DNA of 64,000 bases from Inquilinus limosus DSM 16000 (lineage in GTDB: Bacteria; Pseudomonadota; Alphaproteobacteria; DSM-16000; Inquilinaceae), in the NCBI RefSeq assembly GCF_000423185.1, contig NZ_KE383986.1, forward strand, positions 172,570 through 236,569. Direction: 5' to 3'. Below are positions 18,560-26,727 of this stretch, piece after piece. The translations under genes and the position numbers were made by a program. The notes under the pieces were generated by a model that saw nothing but the letters and a program-made list of their open reading frames with translations, made no database searches and was not told the origin of the DNA. The first letter of the stretch is position 1, and the number at the start of each line of letters is the position of its first letter.

Positions 18560-19186
18560 ATGCCAAACCGGCCCGGACTCCGAGACCGCAAGAAGGAGAT
18601 GACGCGTCAAGCGATCTCCGACGTTGCAACGCGCCTGTTCATCGAACGAGGCTTCGACAAGGTGTCCGTTGCCGATATCGCGCACGAAGCGAACGTCGCC
18701 AGGAAGACCGTGTTCAACTACTTCCCCCGAAAGGAGGATCTGGTCTTCGATCGCGAGGAGGAAGTGCGGGCCTTGGTGCGTGAAGCGCTCGCCGGTCGCG
18801 GCCGGCAGTCGCCGGTCGCCGCGTTCCAGATGTTGGTGCGCAGGCTGGCGGAGAGCCGACACCCTCTGTTCAGGATTTCCGAGCGCCCCGTCCAGTTCTG
18901 GCGCACCGTCGCGGAGAGTCCGGCGCTCACGGCGCGCGCACGCGAGCTCCAAGTGACGCTTGCCGATGATCTCGCAGGAATGCTGTCCGACGCGGTGGGC
19001 AGGCCACACTCCGATCCGGGTGCGCGCCTCGCGGCGGCCATGCTGATGGCGACGCTGGTGGTCGCTTACAGCGAGGCGCTTCGCACCTTTCGTGAGAACC
19101 GGGAGCCCGGAACAGCCTTCGTGAGCGTGATGGAACGCGGTTTCGCCGGCGTCGACGCTGCGCTCGTCGGGACACCTTACGTCTGA
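18560..19186 (+). CDS. TetR/AcrR family transcriptional regulator
   Basis: A 208-aa regulator. Residues 14-60 are the TetR DNA-binding domain (TRQAISDVATRLFIERGF, VADIAHEANVARKTVFNYFP). The rest is a helical ligand domain with FRENREPGTAFVSVMERGF near the C-terminus. It is divergent from the FAD monooxygenase, and the palindrome at 18520-18534 is the likely operator. By family habit it represses the monooxygenase and itself until an inducer, perhaps the monooxygenase substrate, binds. Confidence 0.88.
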   Translation: MPNRPGLRDRKKEMTRQAISDVATRLFIERGFDKVSVADIAHEANVARKTVFNYFPRKEDLVFDREEEVRALVREALAGRGRQSPVAAFQMLVRRLAESRHPLFRISERPVQFWRTVAESPALTARARELQVTLADDLAGMLSDAVGRPHSDPGARLAAAMLMATLVVAYSEALRTFRENREPGTAFVSVMERGFAGVDAALVGTPYV

Positions 19187-19214
19187 CTTCGACGAATCCT
19201 CGGCGGACTCCCGA

Positions 19215-19300
19215 CCGTCATTGCGGGAGGCGAAGCCGACGAAGCAGTCCAGGGCCGGTGCGAGCGGCCCTGGATTGCGTCGCTGCGCTCGCAATGACGG
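19215..19300. repeat. Dispersed intergenic hairpin repeat, copy 2
   Basis: Ends CCGTCATTGCG and CGCAATGACGG are perfect complements, and inner arms GCAGTCCAGGGCC and GGCCCTGGATTGC pair almost fully around a short loop. The element fills most of the gap between two convergent genes. It matches copy 3 (22580-22667) in opposite orientation. Confidence 0.75.
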
Positions 19301-19418
19301 CGTTGGAAATTCTGAAAAGCCCGCTTGCGGGATAGGCAATCGGAGAGCGCCCGGGTGACGTGCGAATGCCATCGCCCCTCGCGGGAACGATGCAGGGCCT
19401 CCGCGCGGCCGCGCGGAG

Positions 19419-20933
19419 TCAGGGCGATGCCTGCGAGCGGTAGAAGGCGGCCGCGTCTTCGGTGAAGGCGGCGCGGGTGGAGTCGTCGAAATAGAACATG
19501 TGCCCGCCCTTGTAGAGCCGGAGCGCCACGCGCCCCGAACCTCCCGAGGGCGGCAGATGGTCGATCACGTAGCGGCTGACCGAATAGGGCGTGACGATGT
19601 CGCTGCGGCCATGGGCCACCAGCACGTCGAGATCGGCGTTGAGCGCCAGCAGCTCGCGCAGATCCCGCTCGATGCTGGCCTGGGCGATGCCGCCGCGGGC
19701 TTCCCACTTCCATTCCCCGGCGATCCTGCGGTCGAGCAGGTTGAAGGTCAGCGCGGTCCGGAAGCCGAGCGCATCGCGCGCATAGCCGACGAACAGCCCG
19801 CCGAGGGCCTGGGTGTAGCCGTCGAGCACCGGGTCGGGACCGTCGCCCGGAGCTTCGGGGAACGGGTCGGGCGCGAGGAAGGCGGCGTCGTAGGGGCTGA
19901 CGATCCCCATCCCGTCCTCGCCGGCCTGTTCGAGCGTGGTCTTGCCGATGAAGCCGCGCGAGCGGGCCACCGCTTCGGGCGGCAGCCCGGCGATCGCGGC
20001 CACCCGGGCGTGGAAGGCCTCGGCCGCGTCGCCGTCCGGCGGCCGCCCGGCCAGGGTCGTGAGATAGTCGGTCAGGGCGAAGCGCTCGGCCGCGGCCAGC
20101 GCTTCGGGCGTGAAGGCGTTGCGGCGGTCGAGCTCGGCCGCCGCGAGCGAGGGCAGCCGCAGCGCGGCGACGAGCGCGAGCCGGTCGGCCCCGAATTGCA
20201 GCCGGCCTTCCATGAAGGGCGAGACCATGACGATGCCGTCGACCAGGACGCCCTGCTCGCGCTGCAGGGTGCGGGCCACCTTCACGCTGCGGAAACCGCC
20301 ATAGCTTTCGCCGAGGAGGAATGTCGGCGACCCGCTGCGCCGGTTCTGCGCCAGATAGACGGCGATGACCTTGGCGAGCGACTGGGCGTCGGCGCGCTCG
20401 CCCCAGAAGTCCTCAGCCTTGTCGGGCTCGGCGGCACGGCTCCATCCGGCCCCGACCGGATCGACGAAGACGAGATCGGTGAAGGCCAGCCAGGTGTCGG
20501 GATTGTCGCGCAGGCGCGCCTTGGCGGGCGCCCGCGCGAAGCCGGACGACACCGCCTGCGGCCCCGCCAGGCCGAGTTGCAGATAGGCCGAGGCCGCGCC
20601 CGGCCCGCCGTTGAACGCGAAGGTCACCGGGCGGCTCTCGGCGGCGGCGCCGTCCAGAACATAGGCGGTGTAGAAGACCGCGGCCGAACGCTCGCCGTTC
20701 CGGTCGAACAGCGGGATGGTTCCGGCGGTGGCGGTGTAGGCCAGCGTCCGGCCGTCCACCGTCAGCGTGTGCCGGGTGACCGAATCCTCCGGCAGCAGCG
20801 CCAGAACGCGGCCGGAGGGGACCGAGCGGCCGGCGTCGCCTTCCGTCTGCTGGGCCGGGGCCGCGACGGCCAGCGACAGGACGAGCAGCCCGGCGAGGAA
20901 GGATCGGAGCGGGATCCGGCGCAGCATGGTCAC
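19419..20933 (-). CDS. Peptidase S10 family serine carboxypeptidase
   Basis: A 504-aa secreted peptidase with a Sec signal (hydrophobic core to AAPAQ, about residue 28). The oxyanion segment VTFAFNGGPGAASAYLQLG (about 103-121) and nucleophile motif FLLGESYGG (Ser about 212) define family S10. The acid is probably in the DVLVAHGRSDIVTPY region and the His is in YKGGHMFYFDD near 484. It would act in the periplasm or outside the cell, releasing C-terminal residues from peptides. Length is normal. The gene stands alone between the hairpin repeat and a divergent gap. Confidence 0.88.
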   Translation of the reverse strand: MTMLRRIPLRSFLAGLLVLSLAVAAPAQQTEGDAGRSVPSGRVLALLPEDSVTRHTLTVDGRTLAYTATAGTIPLFDRNGERSAAVFYTAYVLDGAAAESRPVTFAFNGGPGAASAYLQLGLAGPQAVSSGFARAPAKARLRDNPDTWLAFTDLVFVDPVGAGWSRAAEPDKAEDFWGERADAQSLAKVIAVYLAQNRRSGSPTFLLGESYGGFRSVKVARTLQREQGVLVDGIVMVSPFMEGRLQFGADRLALVAALRLPSLAAAELDRRNAFTPEALAAAERFALTDYLTTLAGRPPDGDAAEAFHARVAAIAGLPPEAVARSRGFIGKTTLEQAGEDGMGIVSPYDAAFLAPDPFPEAPGDGPDPVLDGYTQALGGLFVGYARDALGFRTALTFNLLDRRIAGEWKWEARGGIAQASIERDLRELLALNADLDVLVAHGRSDIVTPYSVSRYVIDHLPPSGGSGRVALRLYKGGHMFYFDDSTRAAFTEDAAAFYRSQASP

Positions 20934-21077
20934 CCGTCGGGCTGAACTTTCAGCTCACTTTATCACCGCAAATACCCCACTGAAATTCCATGCAATTCAT
21001 GTTATAAATACATGATCAAGCGGAACAAGGATAATCGGACACCTATTGTTCTCTGCCATTGCGACTGTGCAGATCCC
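20934..21077. promoter_or_regulatory. Divergent promoter region, AT-rich
   Basis: The 144-bp gap between the carboxypeptidase and transpeptidase starts is AT-rich from 20945 to 21015 and includes TATAAAT at 21004-21010. It probably carries both promoters; I cannot pair a -35 with confidence. Confidence 0.3.
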
Positions 21078-21914
21078 ATGTCCGCACGTTTCCTGCTTGC
21101 CGCCCTGTCGCTCCTGATCTGGGGATGCGATCGGGCACTGCCCCCGAGTTCAGCGCTGCCCGGAACGGCGCCCATCGGCACGCCGGTCGATGTCGGCGCC
21201 GAGGTCGCCCGGCTGCGGGCGGCGCTGGCGCGGGACGTGCCCGGCCGGATCACGGACGCGCCGGACAGCGAGCGGCGATGGGCGGCCCTGGCGCAGGCCG
21301 AGATCAAGGCCGAAGGCCACGCCATCCGCCGGCCGCAGCTGGTGGTGGTGGTCGACCGGAACCCCGCCGTTCAGGAGATGCGCATCCTGGTAGCCCAGCC
21401 CTCCGGCGGCTGGCTGAGCCTCGGCGGCGCGAAGGTCTCGACCGGGCAGGAGGGCCGGAACGGCTATTTCATCACCCCGACCGGCGTGTTCCCGCACACC
21501 GACGAGATCCTCGACTGGCGCGCCGAAGGCACCTTCAACGCGAACGGCATCCGCGGCCTCGGCCTCGAGGGCATGCGGGTGTGGGATTTCGGCTGGCAGA
21601 CCGCCGAGCGGGGCTGGGAGGCGGAAGGCCGGGAATCGACCATCCGGCTGCTGCTCCACGCCACCGATCCGGACACGCTGGAGCAGCGCCTAGGCCAGCC
21701 GGCCTCGAAGGGATGCATCCGCGTCCCGGGACCGATGAACGTCTTCCTGGACCGCAACGGCGTCCTCGACATCGACTACGAGTCGGCCGCGAAGATCGAC
21801 CCCCGCTATGACGCCGTGCTGCGCCCCGACCGCACGCCGACGCCGCTCGCGGGAAACATGCTGGTGATCGTGGATTCCGCTGAGGCCTCCGCGGCCACAG
21901 CCCAGGTTCAGTGA
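21078..21914 (+). CDS. L,D-transpeptidase (YkuD-like) family lipoprotein
   Basis: A 278-aa protein. Starting at ATG 21078 gives a clean lipoprotein signal (LLAALSLLIWGC, lipobox Cys about 18); an in-frame ATG at 21012 adds 22 residues and hides it. The YkuD-type catalytic region is LLLHATDPDTLEQRLGQP followed by ASKGCIRVP: conserved His, Ser and nucleophile Cys in the [ST]xGC[IV]R pattern. Such enzymes make 3-3 peptidoglycan cross-links or attach proteins to peptidoglycan in the periplasm. The spacing inside the motif differs a little from classical YkuD, so the exact subfamily is uncertain. Confidence 0.72.
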   Translation: MSARFLLAALSLLIWGCDRALPPSSALPGTAPIGTPVDVGAEVARLRAALARDVPGRITDAPDSERRWAALAQAEIKAEGHAIRRPQLVVVVDRNPAVQEMRILVAQPSGGWLSLGGAKVSTGQEGRNGYFITPTGVFPHTDEILDWRAEGTFNANGIRGLGLEGMRVWDFGWQTAERGWEAEGRESTIRLLLHATDPDTLEQRLGQPASKGCIRVPGPMNVFLDRNGVLDIDYESAAKIDPRYDAVLRPDRTPTPLAGNMLVIVDSAEASAATAQVQ

Positions 21915-21918
21915 CGGC

Positions 21919-22473
21919 CTATTCGGTCTGCACCCCGCGCTCGCGCAGCATCGCGACCAGAGCGTCGCGCTGCACCAGGTATTCGTCGCGCAGCAGGCCC
22001 AGCACATGGGCGTCGAGGAACTGGCCCTGCTTGCGCACATGCTGACGCAGCAGCCCCTCCTCCTGGAAGCCGAAGCGCTTGTGCATCCGCACCACGCCGG
22101 GATTGCTGGCCAGCACCTCGCAGCACAGCTTGTTCAGCTTCAGCTCGAGGAAGACGTGGTCCAGCACCTTGAGCTCGACCCAGCTGCCGATGCCCTTGCC
22201 GCGCAGTTCCCCGGCGCCGAGATAGAAGGCCCAGGAGCACTTGCTGTTCTGCTGGTCGATGTCGACCAGGTTGGCGAGGCCGATGGGCTCGCCGTCGTCC
22301 TGGATGATCCAGTAGATCCGGCGCGGATCGGCCATGGCGCGGGCGAACCAGGCGTCGTGCTCGTCCCGTGTGATGACATGGTCGGTGTACTGGTGGACCG
22401 CGACATGCGGCAGGTTCCGCCAGGTGAACAGCCGGTCGGAATCCTCCGCGTCCACCCGCCTCAGGCTCAGCAT
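21919..22473 (-). CDS. GNAT family N-acetyltransferase, PseH-like
   Basis: A 184-aa acetyltransferase. The N-terminal MLSLRRVDAEDSDRLFTWRN, the central CSWAFYLGAGELRGKGIGSW and the following LNKLCCEVLASNPGVVRMHK match the PseH/RimJ-like branch that acetylates the 4-amino group of the pseudaminic-acid precursor. No other pseudaminic or flagellar glycosylation gene is nearby, so the assignment rests on sequence pattern alone. ATG 22473 follows a GGGGGAG ribosome site; the open frame extends further up into the hairpin repeat but that part is not coding. It converges on the transpeptidase gene with four bases between stops. Confidence 0.75.
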   Translation of the reverse strand: MLSLRRVDAEDSDRLFTWRNLPHVAVHQYTDHVITRDEHDAWFARAMADPRRIYWIIQDDGEPIGLANLVDIDQQNSKCSWAFYLGAGELRGKGIGSWVELKVLDHVFLELKLNKLCCEVLASNPGVVRMHKRFGFQEEGLLRQHVRKQGQFLDAHVLGLLRDEYLVQRDALVAMLRERGVQTE

Positions 22474-22579
22474 TCCCGCGCTCCCCCGGATTCTCGCGAT
22501 GCGTGTGCTGTCATAGGCCGGCCCGCGCGCCGCTGCCAAGAGCCGAGCCCGCCGGCCTTCCGCGTCGCCACCGCCAACA

Positions 22580-22667
22580 CCGTCATTGCGAGCGCAGCGA
22601 AGCAATCCAGGGCCGCTTGCTCCGGCTCCTGGATTGCTTCGTCGGCTTCGCCTCCTCGCAGTGACGG
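22580..22667. repeat. Dispersed intergenic hairpin repeat, copy 3
   Basis: CCGTCATTGCGAG at one end and CTCGCAGTGACGG at the other, with inner arms AAGCAATCCAGG and CCTGGATTGCTT. It lies between the PseH-like gene start and the end of the EF-G-like gene, both on the - strand, and is the reverse-orientation relative of copy 2. Confidence 0.75.
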
Positions 22668-22699
22668 AATGGCGGCGGAGGCGGCGCGCTGCTCCGGCC

Positions 22700-24736
22700 C
22701 TAAGCCGCCAAAGCGCGCCGGCGTTCCTCCACCACCTGCTCGGCGATGCGGCCCATCAGCTCCTGCAGATGGTCGAAGCGGGCGGTGAAGCTGCCGACGC
22801 CGAGCGTGGCCGAGCGCAGCTCGACCGCCAGGCCGTGCATCTCCGCCTCCGGCATCTGGCATTCGATCAGGTCCCAGCCGGTCCAGCCCTCGCGCGCGGT
22901 CATGCCGAGGATCTGGCCGCGCCGGCTGGAGACGATGGCATGGACCTTGGCGGTGTATTCCGCCGGCACCGCGATGGTGACCGCCTGGATCGGCTCCAGC
23001 AGCACCGGGTCGCAATTCGCCAGCCCTTCGGCCATCGCCATCTGTGCCACGGTGCGGAAGGCCTGGTCGGAGCTGTCGACCGAATGGTGCTGGCCATCGG
23101 TCAGGGCCACGGCGACGTCGACCACCGGGAAGCCCAGCGGGCCGCGGTTCAGGGCCTCGCGCGCCCCCGCCTCCACCGCCGGGATGTAATTCTTCGGCAC
23201 GGCGCCGCCGACCACCTTGTTCTCGAACAGGAAGCCCTCGCCGCGGGGCAGCGGCCGGATCTCGACATGGATGTCGGCGAACTGGCCGTGGCCGCCGGTC
23301 TGGCGCTTGAAGCGGGAATGCTGCTTGGTCGGCCGCCGGATCGTCTCGCGATAGGCGGTGCGGGTCGGCACCGTGGTCACCGCGACGTTGAACCGGCTCT
23401 TCAGCCGCTCGACCGCGATCTGCAGCTGGATATCGCCCTGCCCGGCCAGGGTCAGCTCGCCGGTGGCCTCGACATGCTGCACCGACAGGCCCGTGTCCTC
23501 CTCGCAGATCTTGGCGAGCGAGGTGGTCAGCTTGACGTCGTCCTTGCGGTCCGACAGGGCCAGGGCGACGGCATGCACCGGTTCCGCCGGCTTCGGCCAG
23601 TTCCAGGTCGCCTCGGCGGTGCCGTCGGCGCGCAGGGTATGGCCGGTGGCGAGGTCGTCGAGCCGGGCGATGCCGACGATCTCGCCCGGCCCGGCCTCGG
23701 CCAGCTTCTGGCTCTCGCCGCCCTTCAGCCGATAGACGCCGGAGATGCGGCGGCTGCCGAGATTGCTGTTGTCGGCCAGCCGGCCGCTCCAGATCCGCGC
23801 CAGGCTGAGCTTGCCGGTGTGCGGCTGATGCTGGGTCTTGAACACGGTCGCGGCGAAGCCGCCATTGGCGTCATAGCCCAGCCGCATCGCCGCCGCCTCA
23901 TGCGACGGCGTCTCGTGGCGCAGCGCCTTCCACAGCCGGGTGACGCCGTTGCCGTGCTCGGCCGAGCCGAAGAACACCGGCACGATCAGATCCTGCTGCA
24001 GGTCGCGGGTGAGCTGGGCATAGATCTCCTGCGGCGCCGGGATCTTGTCCTCCAGCAGCTGCTCCAACAGGGCGTCGTCGAAATCGGCCAGGGATTCGAG
24101 CAGGGTCTGGCGCGCCTCCTCCTGGCGCGGCCTGATGTCGCCGGGCGCCTCGATCAGGTCGGAGGACTGGTTCTCTCGCCATTTGTAGGCACGGCCGCTG
24201 ACCAGGTCGACATAGCCGGAGACGCTGTCGGCCTCGCGGATCGGGACTTCGCGGAGCAGCAAGGGCCGGGACGAGACCTGCTGCAGGGCGGCCAGCAGGT
24301 CGCGCATGCGGATGCCGGACCGGTCCATCTTGTTGATGAACAGGATGTGCGGGATCTCGTGTTCGTCGAGGAAGCGCAGCAGCGGCGCCAGGATCACGGC
24401 GCGGTCCGGGTCGGCCTCGGCCACCACCACGGCGATGTCGGCGACCATCAACGCGGCCAGGGCGTCCTGCGCCAGCTCGACCGAGCCGGAGCAGTCGATC
24501 AGGGTCCAGTCCTCGTCGAGATAGCGGCAGGAGGCGATGTTCGGCTCGATCGTCATCTGCCGGGCGCGGGATTCGGGCGAGGCGTCGCCCACCGTGTTGC
24601 CCTGGGCCACGCTGCCCTTGCGCGGGATCGCGCCGGCGCTGTGCAGCAGCGCCTCCAGCAGCGTGGTCTTGCCGCTCGAATACGGCCCGACCAGGGCCGC
24701 GCTTCTGTATCTGGGGGCAGGGCGTTCCTGCGGCAT
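22700..24736 (-). CDS. EF-G-like translational GTPase, divergent paralogue
   Basis: A 678-aa protein with the five-domain EF-G layout: GTPase domain with G1 GPYSSGKT (17-24) and G4 NKMD (135-138), domain II, then domain IV (GGHGQFADIHVEIRPL, VVGGAVPKNYIPAVEAGARE) and the C-terminal EF-G_C domain (LEPIQAVTIAVPAEY). It differs from housekeeping EF-G: G1 is GPYSSGKT, not the usual GHxDxGKT, and G3 reads DCSGS (81-85) in place of DTPGH, losing the His that activates water. The start at 24736 has GGAGG six bases upstream. It resembles the short non-essential EF-G-like proteins seen in many bacteria; its ribosomal role is unknown. Confidence 0.83.
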   Translation of the reverse strand: MPQERPAPRYRSAALVGPYSSGKTTLLEALLHSAGAIPRKGSVAQGNTVGDASPESRARQMTIEPNIASCRYLDEDWTLIDCSGSVELAQDALAALMVADIAVVVAEADPDRAVILAPLLRFLDEHEIPHILFINKMDRSGIRMRDLLAALQQVSSRPLLLREVPIREADSVSGYVDLVSGRAYKWRENQSSDLIEAPGDIRPRQEEARQTLLESLADFDDALLEQLLEDKIPAPQEIYAQLTRDLQQDLIVPVFFGSAEHGNGVTRLWKALRHETPSHEAAAMRLGYDANGGFAATVFKTQHQPHTGKLSLARIWSGRLADNSNLGSRRISGVYRLKGGESQKLAEAGPGEIVGIARLDDLATGHTLRADGTAEATWNWPKPAEPVHAVALALSDRKDDVKLTTSLAKICEEDTGLSVQHVEATGELTLAGQGDIQLQIAVERLKSRFNVAVTTVPTRTAYRETIRRPTKQHSRFKRQTGGHGQFADIHVEIRPLPRGEGFLFENKVVGGAVPKNYIPAVEAGAREALNRGPLGFPVVDVAVALTDGQHHSVDSSDQAFRTVAQMAMAEGLANCDPVLLEPIQAVTIAVPAEYTAKVHAIVSSRRGQILGMTAREGWTGWDLIECQMPEAEMHGLAVELRSATLGVGSFTARFDHLQELMGRIAEQVVEERRRALAA

Positions 24737-24856
24737 GCGCATCCTCCCTTCTGCACGGGCCCGCCGTGCCGACCGGGCGCATTGCCCGATCACGCGGGCG
24801 CCTTGGAGGATCAGGATGGCACTTTCGCGACGATCGGCACAGCCCCGATCGAATCG

Positions 24857-26143
24857 TCAGGCGATCGACCCCGGCGTGAAGGTCGGGGCGACGCTGGGCG
24901 GGCGGCCCGGCAGGTCCAGCGCCGTCACCCGCTCCGGCGTCCGGGCGATCACCCGGCCGGCGCCCAGGACCAGGAGGCGGGTCGCCTTCAGCCGCACCGC
25001 CTCGAACGGGTCGGCCGCCTGCAGCACCACCAGGTCGGCCCGGCAGCCCGGCGCCAGGCCGTAGCCGTCGAGCTCCAGGATCTTCGCCGCCTCCGTGGTC
25101 ACCGCGGCGAAGCAGCGGCCGATGGCGTCGAGCGCGGTCATCTGCCCGACATGCACCGCCATATGGGCCACCTCCAGCATGTCGGCCGAGCCCATCGAAT
25201 ACCAGGGGTCCATGACGCAGTCCTGGCCCAGGGCGACGGTGATGCCGGCCGCCATCAGCTCCGGCACCCGGGTCATGCCGCGGCGCTTCGGATAGGTGTC
25301 GTGCCGGCCCTGCAGGGTGATGTTGATCAGCGGGTTGGCGATCGCGGCGACGCCGGCCTCGCGCATCAGCGGGATCAGCTTCGAGACGTAGTAGTTGTCC
25401 ATCGAATGCATCGAGGTCAGGTGCGACCCGGTCACCCGCCCGCCGAGGCCGAGGCGATGCGTCTCCGCCGCCAGCGTCTCGATATGGCGCGACAGCGGGT
25501 CGTCGCTCTCGTCGCAATGCAGGTCGACCGGCAGCCCCCGCTCCGCCGCGATCTCGCACAGCCGCCGGACCGAGGCGGCGCCGTCCGCCATGGTGCGCTC
25601 GAAATGCGGGATGCCGCCGACCACGTCGACGCCGAGGTCGAGCGCGCGCAGCAGGTTCCGCTCGGCGCTGGCGGAGCGGTACAGCCCGTCCTGCGGGAAG
25701 GCGACCAGCTGCAGGTCGAGATAGGGCGCGACCCGTCGCTTGACCTCGAGCAGCGCCTCGACCGCCAGGAGCCGGTCGTCACAGACGTCGACATGGCTGC
25801 GGATCGCCAGCAGCCCCTGCGCCACGGCGAGGTCGCAATAGGCCATGGCGCGGGCGATCACCGCCTCCTGCGTCAGCTGCGGCTTCAGCTCGCCCCACAG
25901 CGCGATGCCTTCGAGCAGCGTGCCGGAACGGTTCATCCGCGGCAGGCCGAGCGACAGCGTGGCGTCGAGATGGAAATGCGCATCGACGAAGGGCGGCGTC
26001 ACCAGCCGGCCGGTGGCGTCGATCTCCTGCCCCGCCTCCGCCGCCAGATGCGGCTCGACCGCGGCGATGCGGCCGCCGTCGATGCCGATGTCGATGCCGG
26101 TGCGGCCGTCGGGCAGGTTGGCGTTGCGCAGGACGAGATCCAT
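24857..26143 (-). CDS. codA: Cytosine deaminase (amidohydrolase family)
   Basis: A 428-aa enzyme. The metal-binding HxH is in PPFVDAHFHLDATLS (His 56 and 58); CodA-type signatures follow: SHVDVCDDRLLAVEALLEVK, QLVAFPQDGLYR, DLHCDESDDPLSRHIETLA and ALGQDCVMDPWYSMG near 305-319. The reaction is cytosine to uracil plus ammonia; some relatives act on creatinine, isoguanine or other ring amides. ATG 26143 is used; a GTG six codons earlier is possible. It is not next to a cytosine permease but adds to the nucleobase-salvage content of the window (purine permease and adenine deaminase at 8104-11413). Confidence 0.8.
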   Translation of the reverse strand: MDLVLRNANLPDGRTGIDIGIDGGRIAAVEPHLAAEAGQEIDATGRLVTPPFVDAHFHLDATLSLGLPRMNRSGTLLEGIALWGELKPQLTQEAVIARAMAYCDLAVAQGLLAIRSHVDVCDDRLLAVEALLEVKRRVAPYLDLQLVAFPQDGLYRSASAERNLLRALDLGVDVVGGIPHFERTMADGAASVRRLCEIAAERGLPVDLHCDESDDPLSRHIETLAAETHRLGLGGRVTGSHLTSMHSMDNYYVSKLIPLMREAGVAAIANPLINITLQGRHDTYPKRRGMTRVPELMAAGITVALGQDCVMDPWYSMGSADMLEVAHMAVHVGQMTALDAIGRCFAAVTTEAAKILELDGYGLAPGCRADLVVLQAADPFEAVRLKATRLLVLGAGRVIARTPERVTALDLPGRPPSVAPTFTPGSIA

Positions 26144-26233
26144 GGCGGGGCTGGCCTTCACGAAATTTCACTGAGGGAACGGCGCCGCCGACGATAGCAT
26201 GCGGCCAGTGCAGAGAAAGACGGGAGAGCACCC

Positions 26234-26701
26234 GTGTTCAGCTCGACATGGGGCGAGATCCGCCGTGCCCGGCCCGACGAGGCGGAGGCGATCCGCGCCC
26301 TGGTGCGCCGCGCCTATGCGAAATGGATCATCAGCGTCGGCCGCGAGCCGATGCCGATGCGCGCCGACTATGTCCGCGCCCTGGCCGAGCACGAGATCTG
26401 GATGATCGACGGCATCCACGGCGGCATCGCACTGATCGAGCTGAAGCCCGAGCCCGACCATCTTCTGATCGTCAACGTCGCGGTCGATCCCAGCCATCAG
26501 GGCCGCGGCCTCGGCCGCCGGCTGCTGGACTTCGCCGAGCAGGAGGCGCGGCAGCGCGGCCTGCCCGAGATCCGGCTCTACACCAACATCCGGATGTCGG
26601 AGAACCGAGCCCTCTATGCCGCCCGCGGCTATCGCGAGACGCATCAGGAGCAGCGGGGCGAGTTCACCATCGTGCACATGGCCAAGCCCGTCCCCGCCTG
26701 A
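26234..26701 (+). CDS. GNAT family N-acetyltransferase
   Basis: A 155-aa acetyltransferase. The start is GTG 26234, with GGGAGAG four bases before it. The acetyl-CoA motif is VNVAVDPSHQGRGLGRRLLD (about 76-95), followed by LYTNIRMSENRALYAARGYR, typical of the fold. It is divergent from codA across a 90-bp gap and converges on the RTX gene (26 bp between stops). Acceptor unknown. Confidence 0.85.
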   Translation: MFSSTWGEIRRARPDEAEAIRALVRRAYAKWIISVGREPMPMRADYVRALAEHEIWMIDGIHGGIALIELKPEPDHLLIVNVAVDPSHQGRGLGRRLLDFAEQEARQRGLPEIRLYTNIRMSENRALYAARGYRETHQEQRGEFTIVHMAKPVPA

Positions 26702-26727
26702 AGCCTCCGAGCCGCCGACCGGCGCGC

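Noticed and set aside
22586..26197. 1203-residue open frame on the + strand across the EF-G-like and codA genes
   Set aside because: It is antisense to two recognisable enzymes, has a Gln/Arg/Gly/His-rich composition typical of GC-rich shadow frames and no ribosome site.
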